From Nyssa sinensis (taxonomy: Eukaryota > Streptophyta > Magnoliopsida > Cornales > Nyssaceae): 64,000 bases of DNA. A program made the position numbers and the translations under genes. Location: NCBI GenBank assembly GCA_008638375.1, contig CM018036.1:2268001-2332000 (forward strand). Direction: 5' to 3'. A model generated the notes under the pieces. The model did not search any database. It was not told where the DNA came from and saw nothing but the letters and a program-made list of their open reading frames with translations. This document shows positions 47,905 through 60,086 of this stretch, piece after piece. Numbering within the stretch: the first letter of the stretch is position 1; the number at the start of each line of letters is the position of its first letter.

Positions 47905-49090
47905 TTGATAAGTAAACATGTATTAAAAGTAGATGCCTGAAGGGGGCAAACCCATTTACAAAGGGAAAGGCTACAAAATTACTGCCTTGGAATCCCCAAA
48001 AAATTAACTATGGAACCAACTCATTCCAGTCAAGAAGCACCCTGTAGAAAGACTTCACAGAGAATAATCCTGACCTGGAAGCATTCCATATAAGTTCATC
48101 TTGTTTATCTTCCTTCACGCTGCAACCTCCCAGTAGATCCAGCAGATTTGTGACTTCATCAACCTCCCAGTCGTATAAATTCATTTCGAAGCAAGGAGAC
48201 CTTCCAATCTCTCTCCCGGCCCAAGTGTCACACTGTGCAACCCAAGCTGCCTAGTTCAGTGATAAATGGAACAGGTCAGGGAACCTCTCCTTGAGAGCAG
48301 CCAGGCCACACCACACTACCTATCTTCCCAAAATTTAACCTTGGACCCATCCCTCACCTGAATACGAACCACATTTTGGAAGTCATCCATCCCTTTTTGA
48401 ATGGATTTCCATAAATTGCATCTCAAAGGACCCACTACCTTTCCAGAATACCAGCCACCATCCTCACAGCCATATTTATAAACCAAAACCTCACTTCAAT
48501 GGGCACCCTGTTCTCTACGAAAAATCTCCATGGCCATTTGCCCAGCAAAGCTCTGTCGAATATTCTCAACTCTTTGATTCCCACACCTCCCATAGATAAA
48601 GGAACCTTTACTTTCTCCAATTTTACTGAGTGTATTCTTCTTATGTCCTCGGCACCCCCCCCACGGGAAGTCTCTTTGAATTTTCTCCTAATTTTTCACT
48701 ATCGAGACAGAAATGTGGAATAATGACGTGTAGTAAGCAGGTAGGTTGGCCAATGTGCTTTTAATGAGTGTGACCGGACCCCCTTTAGATAGATACCTTC
48801 CTTTCCACCCTTCCAACCTCGGTTGAAATCTCTTAATAATTGGATCCCATACCCTACAAGACCTCAGAGAAGCCCCCTAGAGGAAGACCCAGATAAGTGG
48901 TTAGAAGAGTCCCAACTTTGCAGTCCAGGGTACCAGCCAACACCTCCACTTCCCAAACCAAACCTACTGGAATCACTTTACACTTGGCCAGATTAATACA
49001 CAAACCCGGTACTGCTTCAAAACAAAGGAGGATGCAGTGAAGACAACGCAGCTGCCTCTCCTCAGGCTTGCAAAACCTATCAAAATTTTT
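47905..49090 (-). mobile_element. 5'-truncated L1-type LINE between MMS19 and the PAF1 gene
   Basis: The minus strand encodes CILLCFEAVPGLCINLAKCK and TTYLGLPLGGFSEVL near 48900-49050, then KVKVPLSMGGVGIKELRIFD and RALLGKWPWRFFVENR near 48500-48620, then the WEVDEVTNLLDLLGG-type region near 48150. The end reads GGGTTTGCCCCCTTCAGGCA and TTACTTATCAAAA at 47905-47915. Frames are broken. It is 5'-truncated close to the RT catalytic motif. Confidence 0.8.
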
Positions 49091-50152
49091 TGGTTGGGTG
49101 TCCAGCATTAGAATACTTCAAGATTATGGACATTCTGGAGTGTTCTGGACACGTGTACTAGGAGTGTTAGAGGCAGTGTTGATGTTTAAGACATGTCCAA
49201 ACACACTGGTTCTGTTGAGGTGTCCGCTACTTGGGATCGAAACCAAGGCTTTGACTGTATGGTGTTGATTAAAAAGGGGTATTCATTTATGAGGAACTGC
49301 ATTTGCAATAATGTATACGAACTCAACATTTATGAACAAAAGGAAAATGACGTGCACAAATTCAGCAATGGATTTTAATGCAAACCACCTCCAGTTTTCT
49401 GGTCCAGACAATAGGATTGACAGGGTTGTTTGTAGGGTAGTACCACAGTTCTCATGTTAATTTGTCCTGTGTTTGACAGTTTAGCTTTTTCTTGGAAATA
49501 TAGTGAAATTTACCGAGGCAATAAATCAGGAAGGATTCTCAATTATGCAATTTCAATGGTTTTAAGTTGAGAGGCATGTGTTAGGGCATTGTCCATTGAA
49601 AATCATTCAAGAACTCAATTTTGCATTCCGGGAGGGTGGAGGGAGCATAAGAATCCTGCGGGTGCTTTACTTTTGTAAATAACAGAAGTGCTGTCCAACT
49701 CCCCAAGGTCATGGAAGCCCTTAAAGGTACATTGTAGAGGCTTTGGTAGCTGTTGCTGGTATTTTGGCCCGGGGAATTTAGACCAGTCTTCTTTAAAGAA
49801 GCCCAATCAAGAAGCAGATGCTTTGGCATTAGAGGAGGCTTAACCCAACAAGTTAATTAATTATTCAACAAGAAATATAGTCTACGACTCTACCACCTTA
49901 TCTTTCACAACTTCAATTAAAACTTGCTCTCTAGAGGATTGTGACATTAATTTACCCCAAGATTTGTTTGTGCTTTCTTCCCTTAACCTGTATCCAAGAA
50001 TCAAATTGGAAATGTCAAATCTTAGAGCCCTTTTAGAGTCCTGGTTCATGTCTAATTGCAATTTCTTTCTCAAATGCTTCTTGATTGCATTTTTTATTCA
50101 TTAAAAGAAATTATCCAGAGCTGTATTAAATCAATCTGTTTTGATGTAATAG
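49091..50152. other. Region between the LINE and the probable MMS19 3' UTR exon
   Basis: No gene was recognised. Repeated TGTCC/GGACA words at 49099-49235 recall the subterminal arrays of the CGGACAC elements, but the inverted ends could not be found. Overlapping minus-strand frames at 49581-49829 lack domain content. Confidence 0.45.
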
Positions 50153-50340
50153 GGAGCACATCCATGGAGCAGCATCAGTTTGCTTTGTCTGCAACCATGG
50201 CTCTTTCAGATGATGAAAGATGATTGGGTAGATTGGTTAGCTGAAACATCGGCAGCATTTCCCCAGGCATAAACACTTCTAAAATATGTGGCAGTCGTAC
50301 CATTAGTTGTACATATGTAGAGCATGTCTTTTATGTAAAA
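50153..50340 (+). other. Probable MMS19 3' UTR exon
   Basis: GTAAGA at 47678 is a good donor 35 bases after the MMS19 stop. TTGATGTAATAG ending at 50152 is a good acceptor. The sequence after it (GGAGCACATCCATGGAGCAG...) is less AT-rich than its surroundings and has no long frame. I infer a 3' UTR intron of about 2.5 kb holding a SINE and a LINE. The 3' limit is a guess. Confidence 0.4.
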
Positions 50341-51230
50341 TGTTCTGAAAATTGAGATTATTCTGCAGTGGTGTTGATTACCCATTTGAAAATTTTGAAG
50401 CGGGGTTATATTTTTTTTCCTTTTTTTTTTTTTTTATCTCAACTCTTTTTATATATTCATACATAGAGAAAAACATTTTTTCAACATGGTGATGAAAATC
50501 TATTTGTTCAGTAGGCATAGAAAGGTTTGTTGGGTGGTATTTCTATCTCACTGACATAAGAGAATTCAACAAAAAAAAATAGCATGGACAATTACCTGCT
50601 TATGCGTGCAATACGAATGATCTTCTGTATTCTGTGTAATTTTCCGTTAGACTGGTGATACCCTAACTTGAGATAACACTGGTGTGAGCATCTTTGTTGG
50701 TGTAGGGGTATTCATTCACTTATTCACTTTCCAATTCTTGTTGCCAAAGTTGGATGGAAGAGGAGTTCTACTGATTTTTTAACATTTTTTTCCTTCCCCC
50801 AGCTATTTCTTTCTTATTTCTCAGACCCTGGGAAAGAGGCATCTTAAAAAGTATTGAACAATTAATTACTTATTATTAAAAGTCACTTTTTGAGAAAATG
50901 CCTTTAGACAAGCCTCTTAAAAAGACAGACATGAGGCCGAGTAATAAGTTAAAAAGACACACAAGAGATCAAGAAAAAATAAAAAATTCACCTGGCTAAG
51001 ATATCTGCGGGCTGGACTAGATAATGGAGCCATAAACGCAAAACATGAAGCAAAGGCAAGATTTTCTCCCTTGGTTGAGGATTGAATATTTTTCCTATCA
51101 TTCATAATTCCTACTAGATACAAATCAGTGTTCCTATGTGTCCAACCTTTTTATACGTTTGTACCCTAATTAAAACTGTATACTCTTATTAAACTGTATA
51201 CTGTATGTTTGATAGTTACATCAGCAGCAA

Positions 51231-54200
51231 TCAATCAGACAAGTCATACTCAGCTCCACTTGATTGATCCATGTCTTGGTCTTGTACAATTTTCTGATGT
51301 CTATCACGCCCATCTTCAATGTCTACCCCTCTCTTTGAACTGAAATTACTCCCCTTTGAACCCGAATAACCCTACAAGCAGCACAAGGTCAAAAAGTTGA
51401 CAAATTGTAGATAGAAGAAGCAGAATGGAGCCCAAAAGCAGTCTAATATATATATATATATAATGTACGAATTATAAAATTTCTAACAGTTTCCATGTCA
51501 TACCCCTGATTCCTTCAATTCTACTGCAGCAACAGTTGGTCTCTGCCTTACAGTCACTCTTGAAGGTACTGGAAAATGTTCAACTTCGTCACTGGATTTT
51601 CCCTCTTTAGCCCTCTTCTTCCTTAAAATGAGCTTTGTTGGAAGGGGCTGCGCATCAGGTTGGAAATTAGTGAAGCCCACCGAGTAACCTACCCAAAACA
51701 CATGCATGCATGCATAATTGAAAAGGAAATATAAAAACTTGTTCCGAGTGGATACCACATATTGTGCCTCTGATTCACCAAATGCCACAAGATATGTCGT
51801 GGGGTCATCGGCATCATCACCCCGTACCTGTTAATGCATCAAAAGGTAAAATTACAAGCAACATTTACTATTAAACTATCTTTGAAGTTATATTTAATAA
51901 AAAAAATGGCACATACATCCCAATGGTACTCGCGAACCCATGAAAATGAGATATCTTCACGTTCATCATACATGTCCTTTGATAGCTGCCACCACCATAA
52001 CATGAGTAAACATATTAATAATAAAATAACCTAATTAGAACCTATTCAATAAAACAAGAGCAAGAAAACAGCTTCAACTCTGCAACATCGGAAGTGTAAA
52101 AATTTCACATTTTAATTTAAGTTAAAATCTACCTCATCTGGTGAAGGGGCCATGTATGCCAAAAATTTCTCTGGCTTAGTCGAGTCCGAGCCTGTTGCCA
52201 CAAAACTTTTCATAATGGCCTGTGGTGGAGCATGACGGAAGAGTTAAACAAAAAATGTATAATACAGCAATTATATAATTCCTATTTCCTAAAGGAACTG
52301 CCCTTACAATTGGGCTACACAAGTATCAACAAATCTTTTTTAATAAGTTTTATCTGTCAACAATTGGTATTGGATGCATAATTATTTAAATTGAACTTTC
52401 TTTGAAGAAAATTTTAAAACAACATTTATCAATGAGAAAGGAGAGAGATTAGAACAACATCATGCTGCCAAAGACTGATGTAGATCAAAAAGGATTTTCC
52501 TCCAAGAATTTTTTTTTTTTTTTTATTGACAAAAGTGATTTTCCTCCAATAACTTTTAAGTTGCATAGTAGAAGTAGCAATAAAGAAATTACTAAACAAA
52601 TTTTTCAATAGGAAACCACCCAACGCATAAAAAGAAAAGAAACGGGAAATACAAGGATCAAAAGGATGAAGAATAGTTACAGTTATATATAGAAAATAAT
52701 TAACTTAAGTCCAATGCTATCATGCAGTTTCATTCTTTATATAAAAGAGCAATGACCCACTTCTATATTGCATTAAAAATTTCAAACATCCAAGCTAAAT
52801 GCACTTTCCATTTGAGTTTTTCCTCATTTTTTTCCCCAACTTTTTCCATTAAGGCTTCAAATTCCAAGTGAAAAACAGAACATATAAGAATCCACCCACA
52901 CTGTTGGAGGCTGCATACGATTGTGAATGTGTTATTGATAAGCCATGTTATTGAAAATTTTGCAAAACTCTTGAGGGGAGGAAGGGTCGGGCTTCATGCC
53001 TATTACCTAGAAATTGGTAAAATAAACAAGAAAACCAATTTCCACATTGGAGGTTAATTTATGACTCTCATTGATAGATTTCTGACAATACAAGGATAGC
53101 AGCAAGGTGTTTTTCACACCATTGTGAGGGTCTATTCCCAAATACCAAACAAACAACTTGTCTGAAGAAATAAATCCAGTGCAGAAAATTATTTGGAGAA
53201 ATACAGAAAGTTAAAAACCATATCCTAAAATCTCTAAAGACGGTGGCAAGATGTTCCCCCCATCGCTACATTTACTCCTTCACCCCATTTATTTATCCCA
53301 ATTAGACTAGTCAAACTCTACAGTTGTATTTAGGAGCCTGTTAATCTTCTACTTGTCAGCCATTCGCAAATGTATGAACAGTGCATAGGGTGTCTACAAG
53401 CAAATCTGTGCCTAAAGCCACAAACACACAATTGGGGGGCTACCATCTCACCCATGCAACAAAGCCCCCACATATATCTTACCTGTGATTCATGTGCATC
53501 ACGAACGGATTTGTCCAATTTGTTATAGGTTTCTGAATCAGCAGTAGGAGCACTATCAAATGCCGCAATGACAAATTGGTCATCATACCTGGCATAACAG
53601 TAGCATATACAAATTAGCCATGCTAATATATATCTCAAGAAATATGTAATACCATATTAACTGAACCATCTTATTCGTGGAAGATGCTGGCAGTCAAAGT
53701 CTGGTCTAATACATCTATATTTACAATTTGATTTTCAGAAAGAGAACTTCTCAACAGAGACAATGCCGCCACACTAGACATTTTTTATCAGTAGATACAT
53801 AATAAAACATAACATACTGTCGAATAAATAAAAATTATCATAACCGATAGTCTGATACCTTAGGTTTTCTACACCAGTATCAGAATTAATACTAGTGTAA
53901 AAAGTAAACATTTTTTTTTTATAGAGGCCATTGCTTAGACACCGGCTATCCAGCATAAGAACGCAAGTTCAAGTCTAAAGAGTAGGTACTTTGTGCACAA
54001 ATAATGTAAAAGGTTAGATTTGTCTCCAGTCTACCCTCGCCCCCTACACAGGACCAACAATGGGTAATGTCCTTTTTTACAAACACACCTAGTTTGTTCT
54101 GATTTGGACAAACCCTCAGGCTCTTCTTTGTGAGATGGAGGAAATTTCACTCAAGCTAAACCTTGTTGATCAATACCAAAGTTATTGAACAAATGATTCA

Positions 54201-57200
54201 AATTGCAGAAAATCCATAATATTTTTCATGATTTTGACCATCTTGAAGAGTACTCTCTCCTTCAGTATAGCTCCTATAACATGGCACAATATTGAGGCCC
54301 AGTCCAGCATCCAATAGAGCAATAAATCTTTGTTGAAGCCCCTTCCGTTAAGCCCAGCATCTGATAGAGCCATAGATCTTTATGATTGATTAATCTCTAT
54401 GTTAATATAAAGGCACCAAAAAAATGAAAATGAAAAGGGATAGGGATAGGGTGATAGAAAAGAAATGATTGCCTATGATTTAATGTAGGTTATAACCCTA
54501 GATAGTGTCAAGTGGTAAAAAATTGTGTAGTGAACCAGAGTACTCAAGTTTTCGTTATCTTTCTTTCTTTCTTTTTTTTTTTTGATAGGTAAATCACACA
54601 CACACACACGTTGCCCTTAAGGAGATTTGAACCCTCAATCTTGCATATGGGGGGAGGTGGAGGAGGCACCAACCAAGCTAGAGCTTGTTGGTCTCAAATC
54701 TTTGTTATCCTGTGGATCTAGACTATGATAAGAACATTTTTACAAGGGGGCCCACAAACAAACAAAACATAAACAAAGACGATACGAACAGATACATACC
54801 GGTCAAAATCAGGTAGCAATGGCAGAATCTCAATAGGTTGTAGTTTACTATTGGTTGCATGAACAGGTCGTGACTTGCATGCCTCAAATGAAGCCTCGAT
54901 TTCACGGATTTTCCTTTCCCTGAAAAATTAGGAAAAAGAACAAATATTTACTTATTAAAAGGGTAGATGCATCATGCATATTATCCCGTCTTACATTCTC
55001 TTTGCACGGAAAGGGTGGAATACAACACACCTATTGTTAAAGTTTTCCAAAATGTTGCGGCCTCCTCTCGTTTCTCTAAGCTCCTTAGCTTGTTTTTCAG
55101 ACAGAGACTGAAAACAGGTATTGTAATAAATAATTAAATGACTTTCAGCACAATTTGTCAAAAGAACACGCTTCTTGTACTATGTTGTAGTTAGAATTTA
55201 CCTGTTTTGTTGCTTCCGTGCTAAGAGGAGAGATATACTGTGTTTTTACCAGCCAAGAAACACCTTTATCAGTAGGTCGTTCTTTTCTTTTTATGCCATC
55301 TTTTTTAATGGGGGTTACTGGATCATCCTCTCGCAACAATGCTTCATCTTCTGGATCAAGGGGTAACCTTTTGCCCTTGGGAGGACTAGTTAGGGGGGCA
55401 AAGTTAATCAGAATTGGACTTCGGGGGAGGGAAAAAAGAACAACAATGTGATGTAACTAAAAACAGGTTATCGGGAGATAATACTTGTATACACTGAGAT
55501 CAAGTAGGTCAAGCGGTATCCCGAGATCTGGTTCAACATATAGTTGAGGCTTGTGCACTTTCTCCAATGATGTAATTGCGTATTTAGTGAATCTGCAAAA
55601 ATGGATGATAAGCTATACAACTAAATCAAAACAATGGAGGGCAACCGGATTAACAAACCATCTAATAGCCCTAATTAGCTACTTTTATGAACTGAGAACC
55701 TTAAGCTCAAGACAAACTATGAAGCGTGTATGCTTCAAGATGGTCGTATCGGTATCAGATACTTAAAAACACATGCTCAATACATCCTAAATGTATCCAA
55801 AATTTAAGAATGAATATTTTAATTTCCAACATGTATAAGATACGTAAAACTTATGAAGTATGGAAACTCTATTTTGCTTCACATATCAGTGTCGGACACA
55901 ACCTGGACACGTAAAAAAAGTGTCTCCAATTTTTCTGAATTTTGGAAACGTCCCGGACATATTAGGGACACATTTTTGGATAATTTTTTTAATTTTTTTT
56001 GGGGATTGTTTCCCCTATTGCTCTCCTTTTCTTCTCCACTTATACATAGAGACACACACACACATGCACACATATATATAGTACTTACCAAATTTGTTTT
56101 GAAACTTGAATCATGAAATTTGATGATTAAATGAAGTTGTTCTTAAATATTTATTTAATGACTTTATTATTTTGATATATTAATAATATTACCTTGATTT
56201 GGATATTTTTATACCAATTTTGATTGAAATAACATTAAGTTATTATATGATCATATAAAAAATATATATTCAATGTGTTCCTGATATATCCATATCTTAC
56301 TTTTTTTAAAATGTCGTGTTCGCATGTCCATGTCATGTCGTATCTGTAGTCCCATGTCCATATTTGTACTTCTTAGCGAAAAACATGTCTTGAATATTGA
56401 GGAATGAGATTTCTAGTACAACATATGAACATAAGAAAAATATAGCAAAAGTTTAAGGGTATGTTTGGTTATAAATTAAAAACAGATTTTTCCAAATCAC
56501 ATTTTAAAAACTTGTTTGTTTTGTAAACAGAAAAACAAAATCCAAAACTTAATCTTAAATTCAAATAATGGTTCAAATTCCAAGAAATTATATCTAAACA
56601 ATGGTTCAAATTCCAAGAAATTAATTATCAAATTAAATTTTATTTGATTTGACAATAATATTAATATATATTATATTTATAAAATATTATATTATAATTT
56701 ATATTATACATATAAAATATTATTTTATAATATTCTAAACTTATGATATATAACTTTAATTTTAAAAAATATTATATAATTTAATAATTAATATATGTTA
56801 TATTAATTAATCGAGTTTGTTAAATCTTGTTATTTTTATTAAATTAATTATTAAATTTGAAAAAAATCTTGTTATTTTTACCAGTATATAATAATAATTT
56901 TGAAAAAAAAAAGAATTTGAATGACTTGTCAATGGATCAATGTTGGATAATTACCTGATAGTAATTTAGATAAAATTTTTTGAAAAATATTTTAAAAAAT
57001 TTTGTAATTAATTTTTTAAAAATTATAAAAATGTATTTCGATATGATAATCTAAATTTTAAAAAATAAAAAAAAATTAATTTCAAACACATATCCTGTAA
57101 TTTGAAATTAAAAATCTTATTTTAAAAACATAATCAAACATAACATATTTTTTTTATCTTTTTTCAAATTAATCAATCCAAACAATGGTTCAAATTCCAA

Positions 57201-58159
57201 GAAATTACTTAAAAACACTTCTCAAAAAATTTCTTAAAACTCTAACTCTAAAAAACTATCCAAACATAACCTAAATAATTGAATCAGGGCTGTCAACAGG
57301 TTAGATTCCTCTCCTCCGAAGGCACCAAAATAGATCAAGCGGAACCATCCTCCACAACTTCCTAACAGCCTTCCACACATGACTGTCCTTCCAACAATGA
57401 AGAAGGTCCTTCACTGTAGCAGGCATAATCCAAACACAATCGAACGAGGAGAAGCAGAGGCACCATACATCCCTAGCCACTGCACAATAAAAAAAAAAAA
57501 AGATGCATGACAAGTTCCTCTCTAGCTTCGAGATATAGCACCTATCAGCCAATCGAAAGCCTCTCTTTTTCGGATTATCCATAGTCAAGACGACTTCCTA
57601 AAAAAGCGACACAAGCAAAAAAAAAAACCTTTACTAGAACTCAGAAACACTAAATCAACCTCCAGGGAAACTCCATATCACCTCTATTGGACAGCTCTCT
57701 ATAAAACAATTGAACAGTAAAATTTCTTGAGTTGTTCAAGGACCATCTAATCGTAACCTCACTGTCCCTTAAAAGTATAATCTTGTAGCCTCCTCCATTT
57801 CCCAATCTTGAAAATTTCTCCTAAAGGAAGGAGTTATTCCGAAGCCTATCAATCCCAAGAAAGCATAAGCATCTATATAAGAAGCAATCACAAATAATTG
57901 AGGATAATGGTCTTTCAGAGCATCATCTATATACCAAGCATCCTTCCAAAACTTAATCCTCCCGTCTTCTCCTATTTCAGGAGAGGGAAACAAATTCTTG
58001 TAGATTGGGGCTATATGTGTAGAAGAGAAAGGGCGAGTCTTAACCACTTGTTGCTTCACTATGAGGCTGCTAAAAAGTTGTGATGCCTCCTTTTTTCACC
58101 TTTTTGGAGTGGCTTGGTGGTTATGCCACATTTAGTGGATTGTTTTTTTATAAGTAAAT

Positions 58160-58210
<51 letters not shown>

Positions 58211-60039
58211 ATGCCTGAGAGGGGCAAACCCATTACATGAGAGGCAACAAAAAAATTATAGTCTTAAACTCCCAAAAAATCAACTAAAGATCCAACATGT
58301 ATAGGGTATGCCTCTTTGGCTCAAAAATAAAGCAAACATAAAAGACTATCCTTAAAATAAGAAAGGGGTTGTTCTAACCCCTAAAAAACACACCCATTCC
58401 TCACCCTCCGTAAGCTCCAAATCAAACAAAGTGGAGCCATCTTCCAAACCAACGGCACATCTTTCCTAACACAACACCCCTTCCACCCCAACAACAACTC
58501 TCTCAAAGAAGCTGGGAGCACCCAAACACACCAAAGTCAGAGAATAAAAAACTCCAGCAGTCCCATCCCACTAGACAATGAAACAAGAGATGGTCGACTG
58601 TCTCCACAGCATCCTTGCACATGCTACACCTATTAGCCAAACAAAACCCTTCCTTTGTAGGTTATCCAATGTTAAAATGGCTCCCCAAGCCACCTCTGAA
58701 TGCAAATGCAAACAGGGAATAAATGCAAATGGAGATACTTGAACCCAAGACCTCCCACAACCAAGACTCTAATACCATATTAAATCACCAATTACTTCAA
58801 AAGCTTAAGCTTTTAGAGAATGGGTACAACAATGTATATCAAGTTCTCTCAGCAGTTCTCACATCAAGGATCCACCCAGTATTTCACCTTGCACCCTCCC
58901 CCACCTCAAAATGGATGCACTTCTAGAAGTCTTCGGCCCCTTTCTAAATCATATGCCATATTTTGCACCCCAATGAATCCATAACTTCCCTAGAAAGCCG
59001 ACCTCCATGTTCACACCCATATTTTGTGGATACCACCATCCTCCACAAAACATGTTCCTCCACCCCAACCCTCCACAACCACTTACCCAGCAAAGCTTTG
59101 ATTGAAGATTCTCAAACTCTTAACTCTTTTAGATGCCATGAGTTCTTAGGTTTAATCACAATTAGTGGGAACTTAATTTTTTGGAGACTGATCAGAATCA
59201 AACCCATTATCCCACTCCTCCCATTTAGATATCACGACAACACTTAACCACTGCACTATATTACAATGGCTTTGACACAAGTAATGGGGGACTTATTCGC
59301 AATTTGGAGGGAGCGTTGTCTTTGAAAGAATGCTAGGAAGAATTTCAACACAACCCCATTATATTACGTGGAGCATTTAGAAGAGAGGAACACGTGGACC
59401 TTTAAGGGTGGAATTAACCCTTCTTCTTTTTTTTTAAATTTTGATAGGTAGGTGGAATCAACAATTTAGAAGTTGAAATTTCTAGTTTTGGTTTCTTTAT
59501 TTCTTTGGAGTTAAAAAGGCGGCTCCCATGTCTATAGATTCTTTTGTCAAGTTTCTAGGTGATATATATTTTCCATTTGATTTCTTGCTTCTCTTGTAGA
59601 CCTCCTATGTACATGGGTTGCACCCCCATTCTCTTGGCACCTTTTATGAGCTTTTAATCATAAAAAAAATATGATCTTAGCTAAGATGGAAGTAATTTGG
59701 TGGATTTAGCAGCAGTGGTGTTTACATAGATGAGGTGGAGGTGAGAAATACGGTGGTGTCAATGGTGGGAAGTGCAGGCAGAAGCAAGGGGAATAAATCC
59801 AGCAAACTCTACTTTGAACCTAAAGTCAATACCATTTTCACATTTGTTATATAGCACCAAATCAACACTTTAGAAAATAAATTGACGCCCAACTCCCTTT
59901 AAGCACATTTGATTAATACATTTTTATGTACCACTATTTTTTTAATCCTCTACATTCAATCTTTGATGTGTTTGTGAATGCAACTCCTCTCTATATTAGT
60001 GGAACCTTACTAATTGATAAAGAATTTAAGATGTAAATG

Positions 60040-60086
<47 letters not shown>

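Noticed and set aside
49099..49235. A fourth copy of the CGGACAC element
   Set aside because: GGACA/TGTCC words are present, but neither inverted end nor target duplication could be found.
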